Positions 9,665 through 18,633 of a DNA stretch of 64,000 nt are shown here, one piece after another. The stretch comes from CF-162 sp963667205. GTDB taxonomy: Bacteria > Chloroflexota > Dehalococcoidia > SM23-28-2 > RBG-16-64-32. Within the stretch, counting starts at the first letter, position 1. Every line of letters begins with the position of its first letter. A program made the position numbers and the translations under genes. Below the pieces are notes generated by a model. That model saw nothing but the letters and a program-made list of their open reading frames with translations. It did not search any database and was not told the origin of the DNA. Location of the stretch: NCBI GenBank assembly GCA_963667205.1, contig OY762959.1:1550001-1614000 (forward strand). The letters run 5' to 3'.

Positions 9665-10894
9665 ATGCCCCACACCAACATCAAGATGTACGGCACCGTC
9701 TGGTGCAGCGACTGCAAGCGCGCCAAGAAGTTCTTCGGCGAGCAGCGCGTCCACTACGACTTCATCGACATCGACGAAGATCCGGCGGGACTTAAGATCG
9801 TCGAAGAGGTGAACGAAGGCAAGCAGATCATCCCAACGCTCGTCTTCGAGAACGGCTCGACGCTGGTGGAGCCCTCGAACGCCGAGCTGGCGCAGAAGCT
9901 GGGGCTGCAGACGACGGCGCAGAATAGCTTCTACGACCTGATCGTCGTCGGCAGCGGCCCGGCCGGCCTGACCGCGGCCCTCTACGCCGCGCGCGAAGGC
10001 ATCGAAACGCTCGTCATCGAGCGCGGCGGCATCGGCGGGCAAGCGGGCGTCACGGAGCGGCTGGATAACTTCCCGGGCTTCCCGGAGGGGATCAGCGGCG
10101 ACGCGTTCGCGGACCGGCTGCGGCGTCAGGCGGAACGATTCGGGGTCGAGATCCTCTCCGCGCAGGAGGTGACGAAGGTCGACGTCGACGGCGACTACCG
10201 CTGCGTGCACACCGCGGACGGCACGGAGTACCGCGCTTTCGCCGTGCTGCTGGCGCTGGGCTCGACCTATCGGCGCCTGGGCATCCCGGGCGAGGACGAC
10301 TTCATCGGCGCCGGCGTGCACTTTTGCGCCACTTGCGACGGTGCATTCTACCGCGAAAAGGACGTGATGGTCGTCGGCGGCGGCAACTCAGCCGGCGAGG
10401 AGAGCGTATTCCTCACGAAGTTCGCCAGTAAGGTGACAATCGTCACGCAGGACCCTCAGATGAGCGCCAGCCGCATCATCGCCGAGAAGGTAGCGGCCCA
10501 CCCCCAGATCGAGCTGATCACCAACGCCTCGCCCTCGGAATTCAAGGGCAAAGACCGCCTGGAGACCGTCGTCATCAAGGACGTGAAGACCGGCGAAGAG
10601 ACTGAGCACCACCCCTCCGGCGTCTTCGTCTTCATCGGCCTCTCGCCGAACACCGGGTTCGTCAAGGACCTGGTGAAGACCGACAGGTGGGGCTTCATCA
10701 TCGCGGAGGACAACCTTCAGACGTCGTTGCCCGGCGTCTTCGCCGCCGGCGACAACCGCTGCGGCAGCACCAAGCAGGCAGCCTCTGCCGCGGGCGAAGG
10801 CGCCGCCGTCGCGCTTGGCATCCGCAAGTACCTGGAGAGCCACGCCAGCGGCCTGCCGCGCCCCGAAGAGATCGAAGCGACCGCCGCCTCCTGA
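9665..10894 (+). CDS. Glutaredoxin-thioredoxin reductase fusion
   Basis: The first 80 residues form a glutaredoxin-like domain with the CSDC redox pair at residues 14-17 and a cis-proline (IIPTLVF). It is joined to a complete low-molecular-weight thioredoxin reductase with FAD motif VGSGPAG near residue 95, the redox pair CATC near residue 221, NADPH motif VGGGNSAGE and the closing FAD motif VFAAGDNR. NADPH electrons would pass via FAD and CATC to the attached CSDC domain, so the enzyme carries its own first acceptor. A single complete frame of 409 residues is present. Such fusions occur in several bacterial groups. The role is cytoplasmic disulfide or peroxide reduction; the terminal substrate is unknown. 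Confidence 0.92.
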   Translation: MPHTNIKMYGTVWCSDCKRAKKFFGEQRVHYDFIDIDEDPAGLKIVEEVNEGKQIIPTLVFENGSTLVEPSNAELAQKLGLQTTAQNSFYDLIVVGSGPAGLTAALYAAREGIETLVIERGGIGGQAGVTERLDNFPGFPEGISGDAFADRLRRQAERFGVEILSAQEVTKVDVDGDYRCVHTADGTEYRAFAVLLALGSTYRRLGIPGEDDFIGAGVHFCATCDGAFYREKDVMVVGGGNSAGEESVFLTKFASKVTIVTQDPQMSASRIIAEKVAAHPQIELITNASPSEFKGKDRLETVVIKDVKTGEETEHHPSGVFVFIGLSPNTGFVKDLVKTDRWGFIIAEDNLQTSLPGVFAAGDNRCGSTKQAASAAGEGAAVALGIRKYLESHASGLPRPEEIEATAAS

Positions 10895-10970
10895 GGGCAA
10901 CCGCCCGCCCGGCGAAACGCCCGGTAATCGCATAAGCTGACCGGAGACCTGTTCCAACTGGAGGCTGAAG

Positions 10971-11312
10971 GTGGATCTAATAAGTCGGGATGAACTGAAA
11001 GAGAGGCTAGACCGGGGAGACGACTTCAAGCTGGTGATGGCCCTTAGCGAATGGGAGTTCCGGGCAAAGCACATCCCCGGATCTGTGAACGTAAACAACC
11101 GCGACGCCACCGAACAGCAGCTCGGGGAACATGAGGACATCGTGGTCTACTGCGCCGACGAGACATGCGTTGCCAGCAAGGTCGCCTACAAGATGATGAA
11201 GGAGCACGGATACACCAACGTCCGCAGGTATGCCGGCGGGATCGCGGACTGGGAGGAAGCGGGCTATCCGCTTGAGGGGGAGATGACGTCGGCGCGGCGG
11301 GAGAGCGCTTAG
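10971..11312 (+). CDS. Rhodanese-like sulfurtransferase domain protein
   Basis: A single-domain rhodanese of 113 residues with the entry motif MALSEWEFRAKHIPGSVNV and the active loop YCADETCVASK; Cys61 is the expected sulfur carrier and Cys66 is a second cysteine in the loop. The C-terminal GGIADWEEAGYPLEGE is typical. The GTG start at 10971 is preceded by GGAGG. It may transfer persulfide sulfur. It lies after the thioredoxin reductase gene, so reduction of its persulfide by that enzyme is possible but is inference. Confidence 0.88.
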   Translation: MDLISRDELKERLDRGDDFKLVMALSEWEFRAKHIPGSVNVNNRDATEQQLGEHEDIVVYCADETCVASKVAYKMMKEHGYTNVRRYAGGIADWEEAGYPLEGEMTSARRESA

Positions 11313-12715
11313 ACCGGCGCGCCCGGTGCGACGAGCGGCCACGGCCGGGCCTTCTCCATCGCCAGCGCCAGGTCCAGCAGCAGCGCGTCGTCGTGGCGGC
11401 GCGTGTACGCCTGCAGGCCGATCGGCAATCCGCTCTCGGATAGGCCAGCGGGGATCGAGATCGCGGGGTAGCCGGAGAGGTTGGCCGGGATCGTCAGCGC
11501 GCCGGCGTTAAAGGGACTGACGGAGACTTCGCCCACCTGGTAAGGCATCGGCCCTTCGGCGGCGAACGGCTCCATCGGGCTGGTTGCGCAGAGCACAACG
11601 TCCGTCTCCTCGAATAGAGCGGCCATCGACTCGTTCATCTTCACGCGGAACTTCTCGACGGCCGCGCCGTGCTTGGCGCGGTACATCGGCGCCGCCTCCA
11701 TCGCGAAAGCGATCTCCACCGTCAGGTCTTCCTTGCACTCCGGCCAGTACTCATCGAGATCGGCGATCAGCGAGGGCAGCCCGGCGCGGGCCCAAGCGAG
11801 GCCGTTCTCCGGCACGTCGACGTCGATGTCGACGCGGCCCATGCCGGTGGCCTCGATCAACGCATCTGCGCCCTTCGTCACGATGCGCTCGACCTCCGGG
11901 TGAACGACTGCGTTGCCGAGGTTCGCCGAGAAGGCGACGCGCAGCCCTCGCAGGTCGCACGACCCCAGGCTTGCCTCCCATCCTTCCTCCCGGCGCGCCA
12001 GGCTGAAAGCGTCCCGCGGATCGTAGCCCGTCGTCACGTCGTACCAGCGGGCGGCGTCGCGCACGCTGCGGGCGACGGTGCCCTTGACCGCCGCCAGCAT
12101 GCCGTAGCCGGTGCGGGGCCCGCGCGGAATGCGCCCGTAAGTGCCCTTCATGCCAACGAGGCCCGTGTATGAGGCCGGCAGGCGGATAGAGCCGCCGCCG
12201 TCGCCGCCGCTGCCCAGCGGTACGAGGCCTCCCGCCACCGCCGCGGCTGAGCCGCCCGAGGAGCCCGCCGGCGTGCGTTCCAAGTTCCAGGGGTTGCGAG
12301 TAGTGCCGTGCACCTTGGTCGACGTGTAGGCAACGAACCCGAACTCCGACGTCGCGGACTTGCCGAGGATCACCGCGCCGGCGCCGCGCAGGCGTGCGAC
12401 AGAGGTGCAGTCGGCCTCGGCGATCGCATCCTTGAAGACGAGCGAGCCGCGGCTGGTCGGCAGGCCCGCCGCGTCCTCGACGTCCTTTACAAGCAGCGGC
12501 ACGCCCGCGAAGAGACCCGGGTCCTCGCCGCCCTTGATCCGTGCGTCGATCTCGGCGGCGCCTTTGCGCGCACCTTCGGCGTCCAGCGTCACCAGTGCAT
12601 TGACCTGCGACGCCTCGATCGCCCCCAGCGACGCCTCTACGGCGTCCGCCGAGCGCACCTCGCCGCGGCGGATCGCCTCGGCGAGCGAGCAAGCGTCATC
12701 GAGCCAGACTTTCAT
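11309..12715 (-). CDS. Amidase signature family hydrolase
   Basis: A 468-residue amidase (GatA/AtzF superfamily) with the Ser-cisSer-Lys triad: lysine in LLVKDVED, cis-serine in GGDGGGSIRLPAS and nucleophile in AGSSGGSAAAVAGG. The start is ATG 12715 (MKVWLDDACSLAEAIRRGE); longer upstream reading lacks similarity. Its stop overlaps that of the rhodanese gene in convergent orientation by a few bases. No gatB or gatC is nearby, so it is more likely a stand-alone amide hydrolase than a transamidosome subunit. Substrate unknown. Confidence 0.88.
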   Translation of the reverse strand: MKVWLDDACSLAEAIRRGEVRSADAVEASLGAIEASQVNALVTLDAEGARKGAAEIDARIKGGEDPGLFAGVPLLVKDVEDAAGLPTSRGSLVFKDAIAEADCTSVARLRGAGAVILGKSATSEFGFVAYTSTKVHGTTRNPWNLERTPAGSSGGSAAAVAGGLVPLGSGGDGGGSIRLPASYTGLVGMKGTYGRIPRGPRTGYGMLAAVKGTVARSVRDAARWYDVTTGYDPRDAFSLARREEGWEASLGSCDLRGLRVAFSANLGNAVVHPEVERIVTKGADALIEATGMGRVDIDVDVPENGLAWARAGLPSLIADLDEYWPECKEDLTVEIAFAMEAAPMYRAKHGAAVEKFRVKMNESMAALFEETDVVLCATSPMEPFAAEGPMPYQVGEVSVSPFNAGALTIPANLSGYPAISIPAGLSESGLPIGLQAYTRRHDDALLLDLALAMEKARPWPLVAPGAPV

Positions 12716-12853
12716 AGTGACCGGCAGTATATCCCATAGACGACAGCACAGCGAGACGAAAAGATCGTGACGCCGCCCGGCATCGACGGTCTCGGGGTAA
12801 GAGTTGGGCCGGTGTATGCTGTGCTGCGCACTACGCTGGAAAGGGGGCGCACG

Positions 12854-13976
12854 ATGGCCGCAAAGGTGAGCACGTCGATACAGGTCGGCTTCGGACGGGA
12901 GAACTGGGAACGCGCGCTCGACTTCATCGTCGAGGCGGAGAGGCTGGGCGTCGGATACGCCTGGTCGGCGGAGTCCTAGGGCTCGGACGGCATCTCGCCG
13001 CTGGCGTATGTCGCCTCCCGGACGTCGAAGATCAAGCTCGGGACCGGCATCCTGCAGGCCGGCACGCGCATGCCGGCGCTCATCGGCATGACGGCAGCGA
13101 CGATGGCCACGCTCACAGGCGGGCGCTTCATTCCTCGGCCTCGGCACCAGCGGCCCGCAGGTGATCGAAGGCCTCCACGGCATCCCCTTCAAGATGGCCG
13201 TGACGCGCATGCGAGAGATCATCGAGATCATCGAGATCGCGCGGATCGTGCAGTCGGGCGAGAAGGTATCGTACAGCGGCAAAGTGTACGAGCTGCCGCT
13301 GCCGGGCGGCGAGGGCAAGGCGCTGCGCTCGGCGATGGGCCAGACCGAGCCCGCCCCGATCTACCTCGCGACGCTGAGCCCGAAGAGCCTCGAGATGACC
13401 GGCGAGATCGCCGACGGCTGGCTCGGCACCTCGTTCATGCCGGAGCACGCCGACGCCTTCTTCGACTACATCCGCAGGGGCGCCGACAAGGCCGGGCGAA
13501 CACTCGCTGACCTCGACCTGCAGGCCGGCGGCGTAGTGGCGTTCTCGGACGACGTCGACTCGCTGTACCCGCCGCGAAAGCCGGGGCTCGCGTTCACACT
13601 CGGCGCGATGGGTTCGCGCAAGCAGAACTTCTAAAACCGGGCGTTCCAGCGCGCGGGCTACGAGGACGTGGCGCGAGAGGCGCAGAAGCGCTGGCTGGGC
13701 GGCGACCGACAGGGCGCAGCGGAACTCGTGCCGGACGAGATGGTGGCGCAGACGAACCTCCTGGGCACCAATGACATGGTGAAGGAGCGCATCCGCGCCT
13801 ACCGCCACTGCGGGATAACGACGATCCGCATCGACCCAGAGGGCGAGGGCATGGCCGGCAGGCTGGAGACGCTGAGCCGCTTCATGGGCCTGCTGGACGA
13901 GGTGAACACGGAAGCATCTTACCTTAGCGCACGCTTGACAAAGTGCGGCTGCTCCGCCATAAGTATTCCCAAATGA
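12854..13976 (+). CDS. LLM-class F420-dependent oxidoreductase (two in-frame stops and one frameshift)
   Basis: A luciferase-like monooxygenase fold protein: SIQVGFGRENWERALDFIVE at the start, SPLAYVASRTSKIKLGTGI, SGPQVIEGLHGIPF, and the C-terminal GTNDMVKERIRAYRHCGIT. Members use reduced F420 or FMN. Three breaks are present: TAG at 12977-12979 where the family has tryptophan (YAWSAES then GSDGISP), an extra base near 13132, and TAA at 13632-13634 where tyrosine is expected (KQNF then NRAFQRAGYED). All segments between breaks are well conserved. Its end overlaps the start of the next aldehyde dehydrogenase in an ATGA junction, so they form one operon. It is either a recent pseudogene or, more likely, damaged by sequence errors. 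Confidence 0.8.
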
Positions 13977-15436
13977 CACAAACGACGCAGGACAAGACCG
14001 CCGTTCGCGGGCCGACGAAGTTCCTGATCAACGGCGAGTGGGTCGAGCCCGCTTCCGGCAAGTACTACGACGACGTCAACCCCAGCACGGGCGAGACGCT
14101 GGCGCAGGTCGCCGAGGGCGGCGCCGAAGACGTCGACCGCGCCGTGAAAGCCGCCCGCGCCGCCTTCGAAGGACCGTGGGCGAAGATCCACCCCGGCGAC
14201 CGCGGCCGCATGCTGGTGAAGCTGGCACAGCTCGTGCGCGACAACGCCGAGGAGCTGGCGGAGATCGACGCGCTCGACGCCGGCAAGCCGGTCACGAGCA
14301 GCCTCCGCGTCGACATCCCGGCCGCGATCGACTGCTTCGAGTACTACGCCGGCTGGGCGGACAAGCTCCACGGCGAGACGGTGCCCGTGCGCGCGCCGGC
14401 GTTCACTTACCTGGTGCGGCAACCGATCGGCGTCGTCGGGCAGATCATCCCCTGGAACTTCCCGGTGATGATGGCGGCCTGGAAGCTGGCGCCGGCGCTG
14501 GCCTGCGGCAACACGACTGTGCTCAAGCCGGCGGAGCAATCGCCGCTGTCGGCGCTCAAGCTGGGCGAGCTGTGCCTCGAAGCGGGCATCCCGCCGGGCG
14601 TCGTCAACATCGTCACCGGCTTCGGCAAGACGGGCGCCGCGCTTGTCGAGCACGAAGACGTCGACAAGATCGCCTTCACCGGCAGCCCGGAGGTCGGGCG
14701 TATCATCGTGCGAGCGTCCGCCGACACCCTGAAGAAGGTCTCGCTCGAGCTGGGCGGCAAGTCGCCGAACGTGATTCTCGCCGACGCCGATCTCGACGCC
14801 GCGATCCGTGGCGCCAGCGGCGGCGTCTTCTTCAACCAGGGCGAGGTCTGCAGCGCCGGCTCACGCATCCTCGTCGATCAGCGGATCTACGACGAATTCC
14901 TGGCGGGGCTGACGAAGCGCGCCGACACGATCAAGGTCGGCGACCCGCTTGACCCGGAGACCTACATGGGGCCGCTCGTCAACGGCGAGCAGTTCGAGAA
15001 GGTGATGGACTACATCGGCGTCGGCCAGGACGAGGGCGCGACGCTGGCAACGGGCGGCGAACGCATCGGCGACCGCGGCTTCTTCGTCCAGCCGACGGTC
15101 TTCGCCGACGTCGACAACAACATGCGCATCGCCCGCGAAGAGATCTTCGGCCCGGTGGCGTCGGTGATCCCGGTCAAGGACGTGGACGACGCCGTCCGCA
15201 TCGCCAACGACACGAACTACGGCCTGGCGGCGGCGGTCTGGACGCGAGACATCGCGCGTGCGCACGACGTGGCGGCGCGGCTGAAGGCGGGCACGGTGTG
15301 GGTGAACACGTATGGCGCGACCGACACGCGCTCACCGTGGGGCGGCTTCAAGGACAGCGGCTTCGGTCGCGAACTGGGTCGCCAAGCGCTCGACCTTTAC
15401 ACTGAATACAAGGCAGTTTGGATCAACCTCAAGTAG
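13973..15436 (+). CDS. NAD(P)-dependent aldehyde dehydrogenase
   Basis: A complete 487-residue ALDH. The oxyanion asparagine sits in IIPWNFP near residue 160, the cofactor lysine in VLKPAEQSP, the general base in LELGGKSP near 259 and the catalytic cysteine in GEVCSAGSR near 293; EEIFGPV and the C-terminal GGFKDSGFGRELG are also present. It oxidises an aldehyde to the acid. The start overlaps the F420-type oxidoreductase stop, and a second ALDH follows after 25 bases, so three oxidoreductases are cotranscribed. This suggests an alcohol or aldehyde degradation operon, with the substrate unknown. Confidence 0.93.
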   Translation: MTQTTQDKTAVRGPTKFLINGEWVEPASGKYYDDVNPSTGETLAQVAEGGAEDVDRAVKAARAAFEGPWAKIHPGDRGRMLVKLAQLVRDNAEELAEIDALDAGKPVTSSLRVDIPAAIDCFEYYAGWADKLHGETVPVRAPAFTYLVRQPIGVVGQIIPWNFPVMMAAWKLAPALACGNTTVLKPAEQSPLSALKLGELCLEAGIPPGVVNIVTGFGKTGAALVEHEDVDKIAFTGSPEVGRIIVRASADTLKKVSLELGGKSPNVILADADLDAAIRGASGGVFFNQGEVCSAGSRILVDQRIYDEFLAGLTKRADTIKVGDPLDPETYMGPLVNGEQFEKVMDYIGVGQDEGATLATGGERIGDRGFFVQPTVFADVDNNMRIAREEIFGPVASVIPVKDVDDAVRIANDTNYGLAAAVWTRDIARAHDVAARLKAGTVWVNTYGATDTRSPWGGFKDSGFGRELGRQALDLYTEYKAVWINLK

Positions 15437-15461
15437 TGGGACAGCCCAGAAGGAGACACGC

Positions 15462-16898
15462 ATGGCCCAGGTAGCAGACGTAACGACGCGAGACAAGCTG
15501 TTCATCGGCGGGAAGTGGGTCGAATCGGCCGGCCCGAAGATGATCGACGTCGTCAATCCGACGACGGAAGAGGTCTTCGGCCGCGTACCTGACGGAACGA
15601 CCGAAGACGTCGACAAGGCAGTCGCCGCGGCGACTGCAGCCTTCGAGACGTGGTCGCAGACGACCAAGGAAGAGCGCGCCAAGTACCTGCAGGCGATCGC
15701 CGGCCAGCTGGCGACGCGACAGGAAGACATCGCAACGACAATTTCGAGCGAGGTCGGCATGCCGCTCAAGCTCTCCCGCCTCATCCAGGCAGGCCTGCCG
15801 CTGATGACGTTCAGCTCGATGCCGGCGATCCTCGCCTCGACCGAGTTCGAGGAGCAGGTCGGCAACTCGCTCGTCGTCAGGGAGCCCGTCGGCGTCGTGG
15901 GCTGCATCACACCGTGGAACTACCCGCTGCACCAGATCGCGGCCAAGGTGGCGCCGGCGCTGGCAGCCGGCTGCACCGTCGTCCTCAAGCCCAGCGCGGT
16001 GGCGCCACTCAACGCCTTCATTCTCGCCGAGGCGATCGAGGCCGCTGGGCTGCCCGCCGGCGTCTTCAACCTCGTCACCGGCCGCGGCTCTGTCGTTGGC
16101 GAGGCGATCGTCTCCCACGAAGACGTGGATATGATCTCCTTCACCGGCTCCACCCGCGCGGGCAAGCGCGTCGGTGAGCTGGCGTCGCAGGACATCAAGC
16201 GCGTGGCTCTGGAGCTCGGCGGCAAGTCCCCGAACGTCATCCTCGACGACGCCGACCTGGAACGCGCCGTCACCGATGGCATCGCCAAGTGCTACATGAA
16301 CTCCGGACAGACCTGCAGCGCGCTGACGCGAATGCTCGTGCCGCGCGCCCGCCTGGCGGAAGCAGAGGCGATCGCCGCCCGGGCCGCCGAGACGTTCATC
16401 GTCGGTGACCCCTTCAGCGAAGAAGCGCGGCTGGGGCCGCTGGTCTCTGAGACGCAGCTCGAAATCGTTCGTGGCTACATCAAGAAGGGCGTCGAAGAAG
16501 GCGCCAAGCTCGTCACTGGCGGCGCTGAGCCGCCGGAGGGCACGAGCAGCGGCTACTACGTGCGCCCGACAGTTTTCTCCGAAGTGACGAGCGACATGTC
16601 GATCGCGCAGGAAGAGATCTTCGGGCCTGTCCTCTCGATCATCCCCTATGACGACGAGGAAGACGCCGTCCGCATTGCCAACGACACGATCTACGGCCTC
16701 GCCGGCGGCGTCTGGTCCGGCGACGTGGAGCGCGCGAAGCGAGTGGCGCGCCGTATCCGCACCGGCCAGGTGGAGATCAACGGCGGCGCCTTCAACGCCA
16801 CGGCGCCGTTCGGTGGCTACAAGCACTCCGGCCACGGCCGCGAGCTGGGCAAGTTCGGCCTCGAGGAGTTCCTGGAGACGAAGTCACTGCAGCTGTAG
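15462..16898 (+). CDS. Aldehyde dehydrogenase family protein
   Basis: A second complete ALDH of 478 residues starting at ATG 15462 behind an AAGGAG ribosome site. It keeps TPWNYP, VLKPSAVAP, LELGGKSPNV and the catalytic cysteine in GQTCSALTR, plus EEIFGPV and GGYKHSGHGRELG. It is clearly a different subfamily from the upstream ALDH. Together they could oxidise two related aldehydes or work in succession with the F420-type oxidoreductase. A strong hairpin terminator follows 19 bases after the stop. Confidence 0.93.
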   Translation: MAQVADVTTRDKLFIGGKWVESAGPKMIDVVNPTTEEVFGRVPDGTTEDVDKAVAAATAAFETWSQTTKEERAKYLQAIAGQLATRQEDIATTISSEVGMPLKLSRLIQAGLPLMTFSSMPAILASTEFEEQVGNSLVVREPVGVVGCITPWNYPLHQIAAKVAPALAAGCTVVLKPSAVAPLNAFILAEAIEAAGLPAGVFNLVTGRGSVVGEAIVSHEDVDMISFTGSTRAGKRVGELASQDIKRVALELGGKSPNVILDDADLERAVTDGIAKCYMNSGQTCSALTRMLVPRARLAEAEAIAARAAETFIVGDPFSEEARLGPLVSETQLEIVRGYIKKGVEEGAKLVTGGAEPPEGTSSGYYVRPTVFSEVTSDMSIAQEEIFGPVLSIIPYDDEEDAVRIANDTIYGLAGGVWSGDVERAKRVARRIRTGQVEINGGAFNATAPFGGYKHSGHGRELGKFGLEEFLETKSLQL

Positions 16899-16917
16899 GC
16901 GAAGAAACGCGATAATC

Positions 16918-16949
16918 CAAGAGGCGGGAGCATCGACTCCCGCCTCTTG
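16918..16949 (+). terminator. Hairpin terminator after the ALDH operon
   Basis: CAAGAGGCGGGAG and CTCCCGCCTCTTG form a perfect 13-bp stem around a six-base loop, directly after the second ALDH gene. The T-tract is weak (CGTTTGG). Confidence 0.75.
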
Positions 16950-16978
16950 CGTTTGGACGCGTGAGCTGGGCGCCGTGC

Positions 16979-17007
16979 TTGACCGGGCCGGACACCCTCC
17001 CTAGAAT
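16979..17007 (+). promoter_or_regulatory. Promoter of the enoyl-CoA hydratase/TetR operon
   Basis: TTGACC at 16979-16984 and TAGAAT at 17002-17007 are 17 bases apart. The -10 element is itself part of a CTAGAATG half site related to the palindrome just downstream. Confidence 0.65.
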
Positions 17008-17013
17008 GCAGCT

Positions 17014-17030
17014 CTAGAATCTCATTCTAG
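17014..17030 (+). promoter_or_regulatory. Perfect palindrome CTAGAATCTCATTCTAG, candidate TetR operator
   Basis: Two perfect 7-base arms flank a 3-base centre, sited just after the -10 box; a third half site overlaps the -10 itself (17001-17007). The downstream operon encodes a TetR-type repressor, so autoregulation is the natural reading. Confidence 0.65.
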
Positions 17031-17092
17031 CCGCCGCCGGACTCAAAGCGCGCCCCAAACGGCTGATATCGACACCGGGAGGAGAAGGAAGC

Positions 17093-17799
17093 ATGAAGGA
17101 GCTCGCCACGTACCAGCTCGAAGGCGCCATCGCCACCATCGCCATGGACGACGGCAAAGCCAGCGTGCTGTCTCTGGAGATGCTCGGCCAGATCGACGCC
17201 GCCCTCGATCGAGCCGCTGCGGACGGGGCCGTAGTCGTCCTCACCGGCCACGAGGGGATCTTCTCAGGTGGCTTCGATCTGGGCGCACTCGGGGCCGGCG
17301 GCGCTACCGCGGCAACGATGCTGACGGCCGGCTTCGAACTCGCCGAACGCATCCTGTCGTTCGCCACGCCGGTGGTCATCGCCTGCAGTGGGCACGCGGT
17401 GGCGATGGGCGTGTTTCTCGTCCTCTCCGGTGACTATCGGCTCGGAGCGGCCGGCCCCTACAAGATCACCGCGAACGAAGTGGTGATCGGCATGACGATG
17501 CCCCGGGCCCCGTGGAGATCTGCCGTCAACGGCTCGCACCGGCGCACTTCCACCGCGCCGTTATCCTCGCTGAGGTCTACTCGCCCGGCGACGTCGCCGC
17601 CGCCGGCTTCCTCGACCGAGCCGTCGCGGCATCCGACCTATCGAGCGAGGCACACGGCATGGCCACCCAGTTGAGCCAGCTCAACATGCCGGCCCACACT
17701 GCGACCAAGAAACGAGCGCGCGGCCACTCCCTGACGGCGCTCCGGGCGGCAATCGAGGCCGATGCGGCAGCCTTCCAGGCGGTAGCCCGGAGTCGATAG
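17093..17799 (+). CDS. Enoyl-CoA hydratase/isomerase family protein (one frameshift)
   Basis: A crotonase-fold protein of about 235 residues. It has GAIATIAMDDGKASVLS, the oxyanion-hole segment GHEGIFSGGFDLGAL and the second strand-helix ACSGHAVAMGVFLVLSGDYR. The frame breaks near 17508: the first frame goes off after GMTMPRAP, while the neighbouring frame continues VEICRQRLAPAHFHRAVILA and SPGDVAAAGFLDRAV to 17799. The GGFDLGAL segment lacks a glutamate found in many true hydratases, so the reaction on the acyl-CoA is uncertain. It has its own ribosome site (GGGAGGAG) and is followed six bases on by the TetR gene. Confidence 0.8.
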
Positions 17800-17805
17800 C
17801 GCGCC

Positions 17806-18435
17806 TTGACTACGCAAGCAGCTCCACGGTCAGTCGCGTCAGAAGCGAGGCGGCGGGGAATCCTCGACGCGGCGCTGGTTTGCTTCACGACCAGCGGTGT
17901 GGAGGCGGCGAAGATCGAGGACATCCGGGCGCTCTGCGGCGCGAGCGTTGGCAGCATCTACCACCACTTCGGCAGCAAGGAAGAGCTGGCCGTCGCTCTC
18001 TACCTGGAAGGCCTGCGCTCCTACCAGCAGGGCTTCCTGCACGAGCTGACGCGGCATGAGGATGCAGAGTCCGGCGTGCGGGCGGTCGTCGGCTACCACC
18101 TGCGCTGGGTGAGCGAGAAGGCCGACTGGGCCCGCTACCTGCTCTATCTGCGAGAGGCCGACTTCATCACGTCGGCCGAGGATGCGATCGGCGCGCTGAA
18201 CGAGCCGTTCGTGGAGGGGACGATCTTGTGGCTAGAGCCGCACATCGAGGCGGGCCGCGTTGCCCGACTTCCGTGGGACCTCTATCAGCCGGTTCTCGTC
18301 GGCCCGCTACACCATTTCAGCCGCCAGTGGCTCGCCCGGCGCACGACCTCCAGCATCGCCGCAGCGCAGGAAGTTCTCGCCGAGACCGTCTGGAGGGCGC
18401 TGCAGGGTCCGCTGGCGAGCGAGCCTGCCAGGTAA
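17806..18435 (+). CDS. TetR/AcrR-family transcriptional regulator
   Basis: A 209-residue regulator with an N-terminal TetR DNA-binding domain: ARRRGILDAALVCFTTSGV, then IEDIRALCGASVGSIYHHFG and SKEELAVALYLEG. The rest is the helical ligand domain. The start is set at TTG 17806, six bases after the hydratase stop. It probably represses the operon from the palindrome at 17014-17030, releasing on binding an acyl-CoA or related ligand; the ligand is not predictable from sequence. Confidence 0.88.
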   Translation: MTTQAAPRSVASEARRRGILDAALVCFTTSGVEAAKIEDIRALCGASVGSIYHHFGSKEELAVALYLEGLRSYQQGFLHELTRHEDAESGVRAVVGYHLRWVSEKADWARYLLYLREADFITSAEDAIGALNEPFVEGTILWLEPHIEAGRVARLPWDLYQPVLVGPLHHFSRQWLARRTTSSIAAAQEVLAETVWRALQGPLASEPAR

Positions 18436-18633
18436 CCGAGCGCGGCGATCGAGGCCCCAGAGACCCACCGCATCTACGGCCGCGAGTAGCAGTGGGCTTC
18501 AACCCTGGATGGCGACGCGGACGGGGACGAGAGGGCCGCGGGCAACGTGATCGAGGCTACAGAGCGGGGTTGCACCGAGGGCGTATAGTCTGACGCGCGC
18601 AGCCTTTGCCAGCGCGGAAGGAGATAGCCCTTA

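Noticed and set aside
15429..16835. A 468-codon minus-strand open frame opposite the second ALDH gene
   Set aside because: It is antisense to a fully conserved gene; long antisense frames are expected at this GC content, and it resembles no family.
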